Below are positions 24,231-36,890 of a DNA stretch of 64,000 bases, one piece after another. Numbering within the stretch: the first letter of the stretch is position 1; each line of letters opens with the position of its first letter. Origin of the DNA: Orthonyx spaldingii (Eukaryota > Chordata > Aves > Passeriformes > Orthonychidae); assembly GCA_013397795.1 (NCBI GenBank), contig VZTJ01006079.1, forward strand, positions 124,001-188,000, written 5' to 3'. Made by a program: the position numbers and the translations under genes. The notes under the pieces were generated by a model that saw nothing but the letters and a program-made list of their open reading frames with translations, had not been told where the DNA came from and did no database searches.

Positions 24231-24237
24231 TATAAAA
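24231..24237 (+). promoter_or_regulatory. LTR TATA box
   Basis: TATAAAA about 75 bp downstream of a CCAAT box, as expected for a retroviral U3 promoter. Confidence 0.7.
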
Positions 24238-24394
24238 CCCCGCTGCGCCTCGAGTTATTTTCAGTGGGGGTTCTGCCACCGGCTTGTCCAACCTCGCCAT
24301 TTGGGACGGCATTTCCAACCTTGCCTTTGGGGGGCTTTTCCCCGAGACTCGCTGATTGCCGGGGCTCCCCCGCTGCAGCTCACCAGTGCCCGCC

Positions 24395-24718
24395 NNNNNN
24401 NNNNNNNNNNNNNNNNNNNNNNNNNNNNNNNNNNNNNNNNNNNNNNNNNNNNNNNNNNNNNNNNNNNNNNNNNNNNNNNNNNNNNNNNNNNNNNNNNNNN
24501 NNNNNNNNNNNNNNNNNNNNNNNNNNNNNNNNNNNNNNNNNNNNNNNNNNNNNNNNNNNNNNNNNNNNNNNNNNNNNNNNNNNNNNNNNNNNNNNNNNNN
24601 NNNNNNNNNNNNNNNNNNNNNNNNNNNNNNNNNNNNNNNNNNNNNNNNNNNNNNNNNNNNNNNNNNNNNNNNNNNNNNNNNNNNNNNNNNNNNNNNNNNN
24701 NNNNNNNNNNNNNNNNNN
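24395..24718. other. Assembly gap (324 N)
   Basis: A run of N within the solo LTR. The flanks are GC-rich (GCTGCAGCTCACCAGTGCCC before, GCTGGTGGTAACGCC after), so it is probably a sequencing dropout or collapsed repeat. The true length is unknown. Confidence 0.95.
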
Positions 24719-24862
24719 GCTGGTGGTAACGCCCTCTTTTTCCCTTCTGTTCCCCCTCTCTCTCTCTCCCCCCCCGATTCCTTTTCCATCTTCCTACCTT
24801 CTTTTCTGTGTTTCCGCCCTCTCTCGTTTGGGCAACTCCTTTTCCCTTTCGTTTGAGTTACA

Positions 24863-24868
24863 AATAAA
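24863..24868 (+). terminator. LTR polyadenylation signal
   Basis: AATAAA in the 3' part of the LTR, about 100 bp before its end. Confidence 0.65.
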
Positions 24869-24969
24869 CGGTTCTCAGATACAACGTCTGCCTCACTTGG
24901 CTTAATTCTGTTCCCGACCGTCCATTTCAAAAGAACTCCTCTCTGATCCTCCCTTATTGGAACGTGACA

Positions 24970-24974
24970 GTGGG
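24970..24974. repeat. Target-site duplication GTGGG (right)
   Basis: Exact match to 23953-23957. Confidence 0.8.
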
Positions 24975-25001
24975 ACAGCAAGCCAAGGGGGCCATGAGTA
25001 T

Positions 25002-25343
25002 CATACAATCATAGAATATCCTGAGGTAGACAGGATCCACAAGGATCATTGAAGTTCTACTCCTAGCCCTGCACAAGATAACCCCAAGAATCTTACCTTG
25101 TGACTGAGAACATTGCCCAAATGCTTCTTGAACTGGTCAGGCCGGGGCTGTGACCACTTCCCTGTGGTCACAGGGCCTGTTCAATGCCAAACCACTCCCT
25201 GGATGAAGAACCTTTTCCTGATATCCAACCTGAACCTCCCCTGACACTATTTCAGGCCATTCCCTTGGGTCCTGTCATTGAGCACCTAGTGAAGAAGCTG
25301 TAGAGATCTATGAGAACACCCCTCAGCCTCCTCTTCTCCAATA
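25002..25343 (-). repeat. CR1 LINE 3' fragment
   Basis: It begins with a decayed CATAGAATATCCTGAGGT tail, followed by GAACCTTTTCCTGATATCCA, ACCTGAACCTCCCC and CAGCCTCCTCTTCTCCA, all complements of the CR1 3' end. It starts about 30 bp beyond the solo LTR and is more diverged than that LTR, so the CR1 was probably there first. Confidence 0.9.
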
Positions 25344-28300
25344 CTTTCTTGTACATACTCTCTTCTCTTTGTATAATATGCCCCAGTGGTCAAATTGCAG
25401 GTGATTAAAAATGATCCAGTTTTGGTGGACAATACATTCTGTATAGGACATTGTCCCAGATGGCTCCAAGTCAAATATACAAAGTAATTTTTTCCTCTCC
25501 TTCCATCTTTCTGCAAAACAGTATAACACATCAACCAGAGACTGCTAGCGAAAATGGTGTCTGACTTCATGGAAGAGATGATGACATTTAGAACTAGTCT
25601 CCCTTACTTGTCGTGCGTTTGACAACAAAATACCCTACATTCTACAAATTATTCTCTTCAGTCTTTGATACAGTCTATGGAAACGTAACTTCCAAATGAC
25701 AAAGCAGTTTTGAACCTAGATACATGTGTTGAGTGAGAAGAGGCTGTTGTGGGTCTGGATGGATCCCCTGCTTTATATATCTCATATATATAATGCAATT
25801 TGTTTGGGTTTTGGCTGGTGGTTTCTTCCATCTTCTCCCTCCCCTCAGTATTCATCCCATGGAATCCATTTGGTACTTATGAATTCTTTTAAGGTTGATC
25901 TAAATATTGATCTAAAGGATTCAAATTATGGAATCCCACTGCATTCCTAATGAAAGCTATTCATCTGTTAATAAATCTTGTTATTAAAAATTTTGCAGTC
26001 TATTTCTATTAAAAGGTTTCTATTTTCTATTTCTATTTTTTTTCCCTCAAAAGTGGATCCTGTTTGGTTTGGTTTGGGTTGTTTGGGGTTTTTTCTACAA
26101 GATGAAAGTAGTCCTTAAACCGAAAAACTCTTCAGCATGTAGTTATGCAGTGACCAAGATCAAGTAACATTTTAACTTCCTTTTTGGCAAACAAAATGAA
26201 GTATCTTGAATCTCTCATTATAAGACACCTTTTCCTGACTTCAAATCATTATTGTAGCTCTGTTCTGAATCCTTTATTTTGTGATCACCCTCTTTTCAAG
26301 ATAGTGCAATTGTGTAGCAAGGATCTCATTCTCATCTGTATCATGGTTTTACTTTTATTCAATATTATTTTTCCTATATTATTGCATGGTTCCTTCAGGT
26401 AGCAGAACTCAGCCAGAGATTTGAAGAGTGCAGATAGTAGCTACTCTCTGACATAAACAGCAACTTTGCCCCACTTAAAAATACTCTATTTTTATTTTGG
26501 GGCTAAATGCTTGCATTCTTTTTAGTTTAAAAAAATTGCAATAAATACAGAAGTAGGAAAACAAGTAGAATATGTGAAGTCTTCTTTGCCTTTTTACTTC
26601 TAAAAGCACAATCTGACTAAAGTAAAAATATTATTCTTTTAACACATAGGAATTTGAATCTTCTCTTAAAAAGATCTACTAAAATTTTAAATCACATTCC
26701 TTTCATCTACCTTTAGTCTTATCTGAGTGCAGTACTCTCATCACAGCAGCCCTGCATTGATAACAGAAATTTTGAATAAGTAAAGGCCACCATCTTTCAA
26801 AGTCACTTTCAGATTTTCTGTGTCATTGCAGAAAAAAGAATCAAACATCATTAGTAAAATATGGCAGAAGAGCATGGTGACCAAAATAAAGTGCTTTCCT
26901 TGAGCAGTAGTCCATACACTGGCAAGAAACATTTAACTGCTTTTTGTGCAAAGAGAACTAAACTGTCATTTTTTGCTTTATATCAAGAATGTCAAAAAGA
27001 TTAAAAACCTGATTTGACCCAAGACCTTGAGCAAAAAAAGAGTCTCATTTATTCTTTCTTGTCTGGTGTTTCTCTGCTCTTATGTTCTGCCTTTGGTCAT
27101 TGAGCAAAAATAAAAGAGATTTGTCCACCTGTGTGTCAGTGCTGGCACACAGATGACAAGACTGAGAACACCATGACCAGAGAGCACACAAGAATATCTG
27201 GATTGTTTCTTCTTTTAAAGCTTCACATGGCTTTCACAAGGAATATAGGACATAGTATCTTGGTATAAATCACAGGAGGATATGTACAATGGTTTTTAAA
27301 GTTTAGTTGTTTGCTGTTTTAGTTTTTAGGAAGCAAAATACCTTTCACTTACTGTTCTGGCTGAAACGTTTCTGCATGACCTGAGCTTTTGCTTAGAAGG
27401 AGCCCAGGTATGCAAAAGCTTTCTACTGCTGATAGATAAACAGTAATTATGCAAGATCGTACGCAATTAATCAATGCAGTCTCACTCCAGAATATGTGTC
27501 AGATTTTTCACATAGATATTCAGACCTTGCAGCTAATTAAAAGGCAAAAATGTTCAGACTGCTGAGACAGATAAGCTGCAAACACATTTATTTGTGTTTT
27601 AGAAAAGGACATTGATAGCCTGACTGAAAGGTGAGAAAATATAATTCCCCAACTAAGTAAATATCTTGCTACAACTTTGTGAACTATTTACCCTGTGGAT
27701 TATATTCATAGTTAATATCATTTCAGTGGGGAAATCATAAGTCCTTCATAGACCCTGGCTATCTCACAGCATGTGTCCAGCTCCAACTATCATGAGATCC
27801 CAGCGCAATTTACAATTTTTCATGGAAATTCTGTAAAATATGTCAGAGATATTTATGTAATAAACACACTCTCTGTAAATCTGAAGAACACTTTATTGTT
27901 TGACTCCTATTTTAACTATTGTATCTATTTCTAGCACTTTCCAATTAGTGACAATACTCAAAATAAAATAACAAAAGATATATAAATATATTTATCTGCA
28001 ATATTTAATAGATAATTCTAGAAATCATAAAATTATAACTAATAATATGACAATAAGATAAATTATAATTCTGAATTCTGAACTGAAGTCCTAACTTTTT
28101 AAAGTATTTTATTATTTTGCAGCATATAACACAACACATGAGAATTCATAATTGCTTCTATATTGTTAGCGTAGCCTAAAAGAATGCAAATAAATTGGTG
28201 AAAATAACTATTTTTAATGAATCTTATCTTGTTTCTTTATTTCATTTGGCTTATTTCAGCCTCTTTAGTGATGGAAGGCTTATCCCTGAAAGGAGGCCAC

Positions 28301-30022
28301 TGAAACAGGGATGTATTACTGCAGATAACTCCATGTGCTAGGAGAAGGGACAACAAACACATTTAGCACAAAACCACTGTGTTCCCCAAAAGATCTAGAA
28401 TGATGATAGGGTCATGTAGCTAGTGTTATGCTGTAAGAGGGAAGAGCTGAGAGACACTAGTGGTTTTATCTTCTTATCACTGCTTCTTGTGGGGCAAATG
28501 CAAGAACTTAAAGAGCACAATTAACTCTCAAAACACTCACAAATAAGGACGTTTCCACAAGCCACCAGAACAGGAGCTTTAGATAAGCCCAGATGGCAAA
28601 AGAAAAGACTCTAATTCCAGGCCTAACAGAGGTGGAGGAGGCATTTCTTTCAATAATTGGGTCATAACAGCAAGGTAAGATGAGGTGAAGAAAGAAAACA
28701 TGAAATCACTTAATGAGTAATTCAGTGAGTTTTGTTATCAACAGTACATCTATGAGTGAACCACAGGTTTTATAATTTGATGTGAAAAGTGTTGCATGAG
28801 ACTTCAGTTTTTAAAATAAAATTTCAGGTTGCATTTCATAGAGTTCTTCCAAAGCATTTTATGCTCAGAATGGCAAAAGTTAACTACTCTTCTTAGATAT
28901 TTTATGGGAAAATCCTGGTACAGTTCAAATAAGCAGTCATTGATTTCAATTGAGAGTGGACAAACCTTTTATTATTTCAAAATAAAAAGGAGGTAATGCA
29001 GTCCCTGAAAATTAGTAGAAACAAAATATCTTCTAATAGACTGCTATTAAGATTCAGCTGCTTAATTGACTAGAGGAGCTTAACTACAAGTAGAATTGAT
29101 ACTATAAAAGCAAGAAGACACTTTAGAAAATTAACAGTGAAATATAAGGAAGACATTAAGGAACTTACAAAAGGTTCAGAAATCACCATAGGTGAGGCAG
29201 AATGTTAGAAATGACAAATCTATTTGATATAGGAGAGACTATTTTTTCATCTTCTGTCAAAAGTGAAAAAAAATAAAGAGGGGTTCTATTTTAGTTCACT
29301 TTTATATGAACAAACATGAAAAGGTCATGAGGTGTATGTGTAAAAAAGGACCCATAAATTAAATTGCAACAGACAATATAAATTTCTAAAAATAAAGTAG
29401 ATAACCTAAAACAATAGATGAAAATTCTTTCTAAAATGTTTAGTTACAATAAAGGAATTTCTGTAATTTATCTTTGCTTTGTAGATGCATTAGGAAACCT
29501 TGATTTGAGGGAGAAAGAGCAGAATACCAATTCAAGATTCATTTGCAAGTCTTATTGCTTGCCACATCAGACAATACATTAAATTCCTAGTTACACCCAT
29601 AATAAGTAAAATTAAAGCATAATCAAATGAAGCAAAATTATCATAATTTCATTACCTTACAGAATTTTGTGGAAGGCATTCCCTGATGCCTTAAACATTT
29701 GATCTTGTCTGTAGTTACAAATGAGGTTGTAGTTTCATACATTTCCATATAATTCTGATTTTCATTAGATCATTAGGGAAGTCTGTGAAGCATGATACGC
29801 CATCACATGAATGTTTTCTTCAGTGCCAATCTATTGTTACTTGGGACTCTGTTACAGAAATCCAGTACAGACTTGAACAGAAGTCTCCAGACATAAAAAT
29901 AATCCTACACAGAAATGCATGTTACATACAGGTATATATGTATTATGTAATATATAATTATAAATAAAGTAAAAGATACAATACTTAAAAAAATATATTG
30001 TTTATGTGTTCCACCCATGCCC

Positions 30023-30046
30023 TATATATGCATACATGCATATATA
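30023..30046. repeat. 10-bp inverted repeat with 4-nt loop
   Basis: TATATATGCA, TACA, TGCATATATA: perfect arms forming a hairpin-capable element in AT-rich DNA. Confidence 0.65.
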
Positions 30047-31779
30047 CACAAATTGGAAAGCTATTGTCTGTGAATGCAACTTATTCGGAAAACAGAAAAA
30101 AATGTTTTACTGAATGATGCCACCACCAAACCCGGAAAGCAGCATTTAGCACAAATTATCAGATTTGTTGGAACACAGGCAAGCTGCTGGGCTTATTCCA
30201 GACTCTATTCAAAATACTTTTTTCTATTTCTTTCTGCATCTGAACTTTATTGTGTTTTTTCTGTTTAGAAATTCAAATGCATATATCTTAACCTTGGCTG
30301 GCCCAGTATATTTCAAGGACTGGCTCATTAAGGAGAGTAAGAATATGCCTACTCTCACATAGCAGATTCGCACATATTCAATGCTCATCTATATGAGTAC
30401 ATCTTTCTATGTGTTAGCACATTAACATGACTGAATACCCAGAGTAGATCTGGTCTATTAAAAGAAGTCTTTGAATACCAAAAAGGAAGAATAGTGATAG
30501 TCTTTGCAGTAGCCTTTGAGGAAATATTTTTTTTTTCAGATCACAAATTATACTCAGGAAGTCAGGAGGAAAATATAATGAAGCATTTGAAAAGGCAACA
30601 GCACATTTAAGTAGTGTAGGAATCAAGATGATACCACATGGTAGCTCGGAGAAAAATTGTTGATTTTCCTTAGAAGCAATACAATCTGAAAGAAAACATT
30701 CCAGACATCCCTACAAAGCTGCAAAAAGAAATTACCAGCATACAACAATCAAAAACTCTTGAGGCAGAGAAATGTGTCCTCACAGTAGATTCCAGTCTTT
30801 TAAAAGGAAAAAAAGAAAAGCTTTCAACAAAGAATACTGTCTTAATTATCCTGAAAAGTTGTGAAGATTGGTTCTAGACATAGAATTACTTTAATGCCTC
30901 ACAGTCTCTGGCATCTCTGTGCTCTCTGCTATTTTTTGAGTCTTATCTACATGCTAAAGAAGGTGTCTATCTCCACAAAATACCAATGCTGAAAATATAA
31001 GAGACTGCCAGAAGCAGAGACATTTCAAGGAACTGTGTGAACAGAGAAAAAGAAAAATGGTTGTAAGGTAACACAGAAAATTAGCTAAAAATGTTATTTT
31101 TGTTGCAGTATTAGTAAAGATTAGTTAACATTTGGCAGGCTCAGTCAGATATCAGAAATAATTCAAGAAAAATTCAATATTTACTTTGGTTATACAATCA
31201 TATGCAGAATTAAATGCTCTCTCTGTTAAGTAAACTTCTTGTAATTTCACTAGTGCTTGGAATGAATACCCCATCAAATCTAGTAGTTTCTCGTGCAAGT
31301 CTATGCACTTCCATGACACCCACTTCCTGTAGTTTGGACCAAAATACCTGTGTAAGGTATTACAGTTATTCAAGCATAAATCCTCATAGTAATTGTTGAT
31401 GAAAACATTTTTTTCTAATATATTTTAAATTATATATATATATATATATGTATATAATACCTTTTATTTGGTCCATTTTTCAGTTTCATTACTTTTCCTC
31501 AGATCTGCCAATCTGTTGTTTGAGTGCAATCCAGTCTCAGCACCTTATTGCACAATTGGTTAAACTGTGGCTCATGAGCAGCACATGCAGCTTCCTGAGA
31601 AGTTCTGGTTCATCTTTCAAAGTAAAATTCAGAGCAAAATTTATTTAGCTTACCTTAATCACCAGCTCCCCATTATAAAACGTGCTAACACTTTATTGGG
31701 TTTAGATGAGACCTTTAAGCTGGATTTCAAGAACTATGGGGCCTGGATGCTCAGTTAGGCAGGGCTGTCAAGCCTTTCA

Positions 31780-32530
31780 GCTTTATAGTCAGGACTTATA
31801 AGCCTATAAAGATTGGCCTGGGGAAAGAGTAATGTCTCTGTCATAAGGGACTATTCACATACTGGGGTTTTTTGTGTGCACAATATTGCACTGCAGAACT
31901 TGCTTGTCAGACACTAAGGCCAGCAAAATAGGTAACATTAAGGCCACATCACTTTATATTTTCAGTGCTGTGCACCATTTGGGTGGCAATTATTAATAGT
32001 CATTCCTCAGCTAAAGTTGTAATATTTGGATACCAACCCGTTATAATCCCACTGTCTTCAGCAAAACTAGATGGTTCAAACTGATTTATCATGCAGCATA
32101 CATAAGAACAGGACGCCCACTTTGTAGACTGCATGTAAACACTTTTCAAGTGAAAACTGGTGCCTTGATATTCATCCACAGTTTAATTGAAGTATCTGAT
32201 ATGTGACAGAATCAGATTCTTTGACTAAGAGTGTAATTGCATTCATTAGCATTGTTGTTAATATGTTGTACTAAGCCCTAAGCCAGTTCATCATGTGACA
32301 TCTGCAGTCTTGGTCTAAGCTGGTAATTTAGACCAACTAAATGAAACTTCGTGGGTGAGTGGAAGGATGCAATAGAAGAAATTGCCTCACGCATCATATG
32401 GTTTCTAGAGACTAGCTAATACATTATTAACAAAACATAAAGCCTGTATAAATCAGTGCATGGTGTTCTGTAAACCGCAATTATTTTCTTGCTGCCATCT
32501 ACATTATATTTCAGAAGGCCAAATTTTAAA
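31780..32530. other. Candidate conserved non-coding element
   Basis: Non-repetitive sequence dense in homeodomain-like cores (TGTAATTGCATTCATTAGCA near 32232, GTTAATATG) and lacking microsatellites or repeat-family traces. It also holds a GGTCTAA...TTTAGACC inverted motif (about 32312-32334). The call rests only on texture; conservation cannot be tested here. Confidence 0.15.
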
Positions 32531-33110
32531 CTTGTAAAATTATACACCAGTCATAAAGTATTGGTATTTATTCACATCTTTACTGATGCATCATATTTTA
32601 ATTTTATTCAGTAAATATTTTAGACAGTATCCATTTTTTCTTTTGGGTCACTGAGAGAATGATGCTACAGCAAAAAAAGAATTTTTCTATAATATCTTGA
32701 AAGAAATTAAAATAAAAACTTGAAAATTTTTGTAAACATATGACAATAATGAAATGAAATTTTAACTAATATTAGCCATTTTATTTCCTTTAAAACTGTG
32801 ATTTGTCACAGAACCTGGTGGCTGGTAGAGGGAATCAGCAGAGGAAATAATTTTGTAGTTGTAAAGAAAACCAGTGAATATTTTGGTAGCCATGCCAAGA
32901 TATACTCAAAAAACAGAGTATACTGTCAAGGCAGATACTATGTGAATTGAGTTTTACATCTGTAGTCTAATTTCAGCTTCATCACTTCCAATTAACACTT
33001 TTATAACGCTTCTTTAAATTGTGAAGTACTTCTTAACTCTTTTCACTTTTTAACGCTTTTACTGTGAACGTGGTTACACCAACCTACTGACCTGGGTTTT
33101 CTCCAGGCTC

Positions 33111-34252
33111 CATTTTAGGACCAGTACTCTTCAACTCCTTAATAACTGACTTGGATGCAGGACTCCAAGTTATACTAAGTTTGGTGATGATACTAAATTA
33201 GAAGGAGTTCTTGACTCCCTTGAAGGCAGAGAGATCTTGCAGAAAGACCTAGACAAATCAGTGGTATGAGTAAGTGGGAATTGAGGTTGGAAAAGACCTT
33301 TAGGGTCATTGCGCCCAACCTTTAGCAGATCAACACTTTGTCAAATAACCATGCACTTAGTTCCATAACCATTTCATGAACACTTCCAGGAACAGTGACT
33401 CCACCACTTGTCTAGACAATCCATTCCTGTGCTTGACAGCCCTCTCACTGAAGAAATTCGTCATGTCCAACCTGAATAATCATATGAAGTTTAAAAAGCG
33501 CAAGTGACGGATTCTGCACGTGGCACAAGGCAACCCTGAACAGACTGGGGAATGAGATGCTGGAGAGTATCACTGCGGGAAGGAACCTGGGCGTCCTGGT
33601 CAACGGCAAGTTGAACATGAGTCAGCAGTGCCCTGGCAGCCAGGAGGGACAAGCATGTCCTGGGGGACATCAGGCACAGCATCGCCAGCTGGGCAAGGGA
33701 GAGGATTGTCCCGCTCTGCGCTGCACTGGGGCGGCCTCACCTTGAGGGCTGGGGACAGTTCTGGGCACCACAATGCAAAAAAGACATAAAGCTATTATAG
33801 AGTGTCCAAATAAGGGAAACAAGGATGGGGAAGGGTCTGGAAGGGAAGCTGTATGAGGAGCTGTTGAGGTCACTTGGTTTGTTCAGTCCGGAGAAGAGGA
33901 GGTTGAGGGGAGATTTCACGGCAGTCTACAATTTACTTGTGAGGGGAGGAGGAGAGGCAGACACTGATCTCTTCTCTGTGGTGACTAGTGACAGGACCCA
34001 AACGGATGGCATGAAGCTCTGTCAGGGCAGATGTAGGCTTGATATCAGGAAAACGTTCATCACCCAGAGGGTGGTTGGGCCCTGGAACTGGCTCCCCAGG
34101 GAAGTGGTCACAGCACCACACTGGCAGAGTTCAAGAAGAACTTGGACAATACTCTTAGGTACATTATGTGATTTTTGGGGTTGTTCTGTGGAGGGCCAGG
34201 GTTTGAAATCGATGATCTTTGTGGCTCCCTTCCAACTCAGGATATTCTGTGA
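33111..34252 (+). repeat. CR1 LINE 3' portion, interrupted by another CR1
   Basis: Left part 33111-33279 encodes, on the plus strand, a decayed end of the reverse-transcriptase region (around the GPVLFN and KFGDD-like area). The right part 33478-34252 resumes at TATGAAGTTTAAAAAGCGC. It runs through the ORF2 C-terminus (open 33825-34298, with motifs LFSPEKRRLRGDF, DIRKTFIT and LPREVV) to the 3' tail (CTTCCAACTCAGGATATTCT). The 157-codon frame at 33825-34298 is therefore LINE-derived, not a host gene; its C-terminal end reads past the CR1 into flanking DNA. A minus-strand CR1 (33280-33477) interrupts it. Confidence 0.9.
33280..33477 (-). repeat. CR1 LINE 3' end nested in an opposite-strand CR1
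   Basis: TTGAGGTTGGAAAAGACC followed by GAACACTTCCAGGAACAGTG and CATGTCCAACCTGAAT are complements of a CR1 3' end. It is about 200 bp and lies inside the plus-strand CR1, so it is the younger of the two. Confidence 0.85.
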
Positions 34253-36279
34253 CATGGCATACAATATAATGCAATTTTTTCTTAATATTTTGCGATGAGA
34301 TAATTTATAAGGAACTCCTAGAAACATATAAACCTGGGAGGTATCATCATGAGAGAGCCCTTATGACATAGTTATGGGAGAGAAGGAAAAGAGAAGAAAG
34401 GAAGAGGATGCATATAAAATGCATGTGGAAATTAAAAGGAACTATGAAAAAAATAGTCTTTATTTTTGTTTTCAAGGCATAAAGCCCATATTGGTTTTAT
34501 CTTCTAATAAACATATATATTTTGTAAATATACCATTCTTATCTAAAAATCTCCTACTTGCACTTCAGCTCATGAAAGATAACTCTAACTCCATATTGGT
34601 TAACACCCAAAACAGTCTCCTAAATGGAACTACATCCTTATTCCAAACCATTTACACATTTATGCTGATACTATCAGTGGGCTTGGACAGCTCTTCTTCT
34701 AGCACTCAATGGTCTCTCGTATCTTCCGGGACAGAAGATCAAATCCATCTAATCTGCTGAGCAACATTCACTTCCAAACAAAAAAAAAAGTTAATTAAAG
34801 ACCTTAGGAGATTGTTATTCACAGACAAGGACAACACAACCTACAATTTGAATCTCCCTTCTGCTTAAAATTGAAGCAAAATATTTTTCTTTGAGAAATG
34901 CAAACATCATGAAGCACATTTGTCTTTCACTGGCAGTATTTGTCCTTGAACTGGATTTATCGAACCTATTTTGATCCAAAGACCATGTCCTCATCCAAAA
35001 TCAATCTAGACATCAGCCATAGTGCACAGACAGTGTTCCATTCTTAAAACTTTCATGTAGAAATAACATTTTAGCCAATAATAATTTAGGACATAGTGTG
35101 CGATTTTCAGAAACACTGTGCCCTGTACCAGCTGTGGTTCCACCCATAGCAAGGGATACACCACGGCTTGTGACATGATAATACACAACCAGAACTAGAC
35201 ATTCTTCCCATTGACTGAATTTATGCTTCCATGAAACTTATTATCATGTATATCAAGACAAGGTATTTCTCAAGCAGTTTGGTTTCCCACTTCACCTTTT
35301 CTAGTAATAATCCTTTCAAAGAATTAGGGCATTGTTTTGCAACATATGCCAGAAAATTCAGCTTGTCTTTCTCTAGGTTGCTATGTAATCAGTAGAAATA
35401 AATAGAACATATTCTCACTCATGTCTTGTGCTTCCCTAGTCCTCTTTGATTTGTGATACATTAACACCTACAGTGTAAGACATGATAAGCAGGCAGGTTT
35501 GAGGCAAATATACCTTGATAATAATGTTACTTTGAAAACCAGGAGTTTGTTTGACTTGTAAGTTTATAGACCCAAACCATGTCTGGAAGAGAGGACAACT
35601 CCTGCGATGGCACAGAAGATCAGTTCAAGGCATGGCACACTTTACTTACACAGTAGCCCTACACTCAAATGTTTTTATGTTATCCTTCTAAAGGGACATT
35701 TCACTTACAGCTTATAAGGCTGACATTTGGTTTCCAGAAACATGTTTTCATCTGTCTCTTACTGATTTAGATGTCTTTTTCACATATAGAGACAAATTTC
35801 TATCTTGCTTGAACAGGAGATACAGTCAGAACTTGGAAATTCACATAATCTCCTCCACAAGTCTTGGAATATCTAGTGTTTTTCATAGTACCCCAACTCC
35901 AGAAGTCAGTAGAAACATATCTAAAATAATATCTTAAATCCTTAGAGATTAGGTGAAAGTTTGAAAATGTGACTGATAATTTAAAATGCAGAATGCTAAT
36001 AATAAGCATTCAAAACTCACATTTTTCCTTGACCTTTTTTGTGAACTTTCAATATCTTCTTTGTCCTGATCAATGTTTTTTGAATCTTTAGAACTGGCAA
36101 ACATGTACTACTTTACAGCATCACAAATATTTTGGACATGGGTTATGTATGATTAGCCATCACAACTTCAGCATATATCCTACATTTTATTTGTAAGCAA
36201 AATGTGAACCTTACACTGAAAAAAATCTCAGCTATTATGTACAGCTTTTGGTGATATTAAGTTTTGCTTCAGAAAAGTC

Positions 36280-36890
36280 CCAGAAGCTACCTCCGCAACT
36301 TATTTTGATCACAAGATTATCAGACCAGAGTAGAAATGTGAATTATTCATTGCAATCATAATGACTCAATGTAGAGAGTAGTTAGGGGAACTGTCAAAAC
36401 ACTTTATCGTACTTTGGACCATAACCTGTTCTGTGCCACTTGTTCCTAGCATCTATGATTAAGACAGTGTCCTGAAAGCTGGAGGGTTCTAATTAAAGTG
36501 TATTGTACTTAGCAATCTTTGGTGGCATGTATTCCCCTAAGGTTATTGCAAATTGCTGCACTAATTTCATTGCAACCCTCAAGGCTGTCCAACTAAACAA
36601 GCAATTTCCTCTCTCAGCTGCAGAAATAACCTGTTCCTTTGCACGTTAAAAGTGAAAGGGATTAAATCCTGTCCCTCAGAAGAACCATAACAGATGAAAC
36701 AAAAGAAATGTTCATGTACTGTAGAGCACCGGACTTTGGCAGCTACTTCAGGCAGTGAGGCAGGGTGAATCAGCTTGTGTTACTGGCAGGGGTGGCCAAT
36801 TTCTCCCAGGGCCTTTAGTGTCAATGGTTACACATGCCTCTACAGTGTAATGTCTTGGTGTATACTCACTGCACTAGCATGCTGCTGCTG
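36280..36890. other. Candidate conserved non-coding element
   Basis: A 600-bp low-repeat, balanced-composition stretch with several regulatory-type cores: TCTAATTAAAGTG (about 36488), TTGCAAATTGCTGCACTAAT (about 36547) and AACTGTCAAAACAC. No open frame or splice pattern. Possible enhancer; unverified. Confidence 0.15.

Larger units (their letters stand above)
23958..24969 (+). mobile_element. Solo LTR, GC-rich and young-looking
   Basis: It starts TGTGAAGAGCC and ends GAACGTGACA, so it has TGT/ACA inverted termini, and it is flanked by GTGGG on both sides. Promoter parts are in order: CCAAT (24152-24156), TATAAAA (24231-24237) and a polyadenylation signal AATAAA (24863-24868). CpG dinucleotides are still common, unlike the decayed repeats elsewhere in the window, which suggests a recent insertion. 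A pyrimidine-rich stretch (about 24745-24780) and an assembly gap lie inside. No internal retroviral sequence flanks it, so it is a solo LTR. The 5-bp duplication fits several avian ERV classes; I do not assign one. Open frames that cross the N run are artefacts. Confidence 0.85.
25344..33110. other. Unique AT-rich DNA (7.8 kb)
   Basis: No gene or known repeat recognised. Contents are simple sequence (a GGTTT-type run about 26064-26092, an AT run about 31430-31455), an inverted repeat (30023-30046) and a candidate conserved non-coding stretch (31780-32530). None of the open frames shows a domain. Confidence 0.45.

Noticed and set aside
24013..25008. 331-codon minus-strand open frame and overlapping plus frames
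   Set aside because: They run through 324 N, which cannot contain stops, and otherwise cover a solo LTR.
28622..28681. Possible exon ending at CAAG/GTAAGA
   Set aside because: The acceptor is weak and the frame short with low complexity; no linked exon.
33825..34298. 157-codon plus-strand open frame as a host gene
   Set aside because: Its content matches the C-terminus and 3' end of CR1 ORF2 and it lies inside a CR1 copy.
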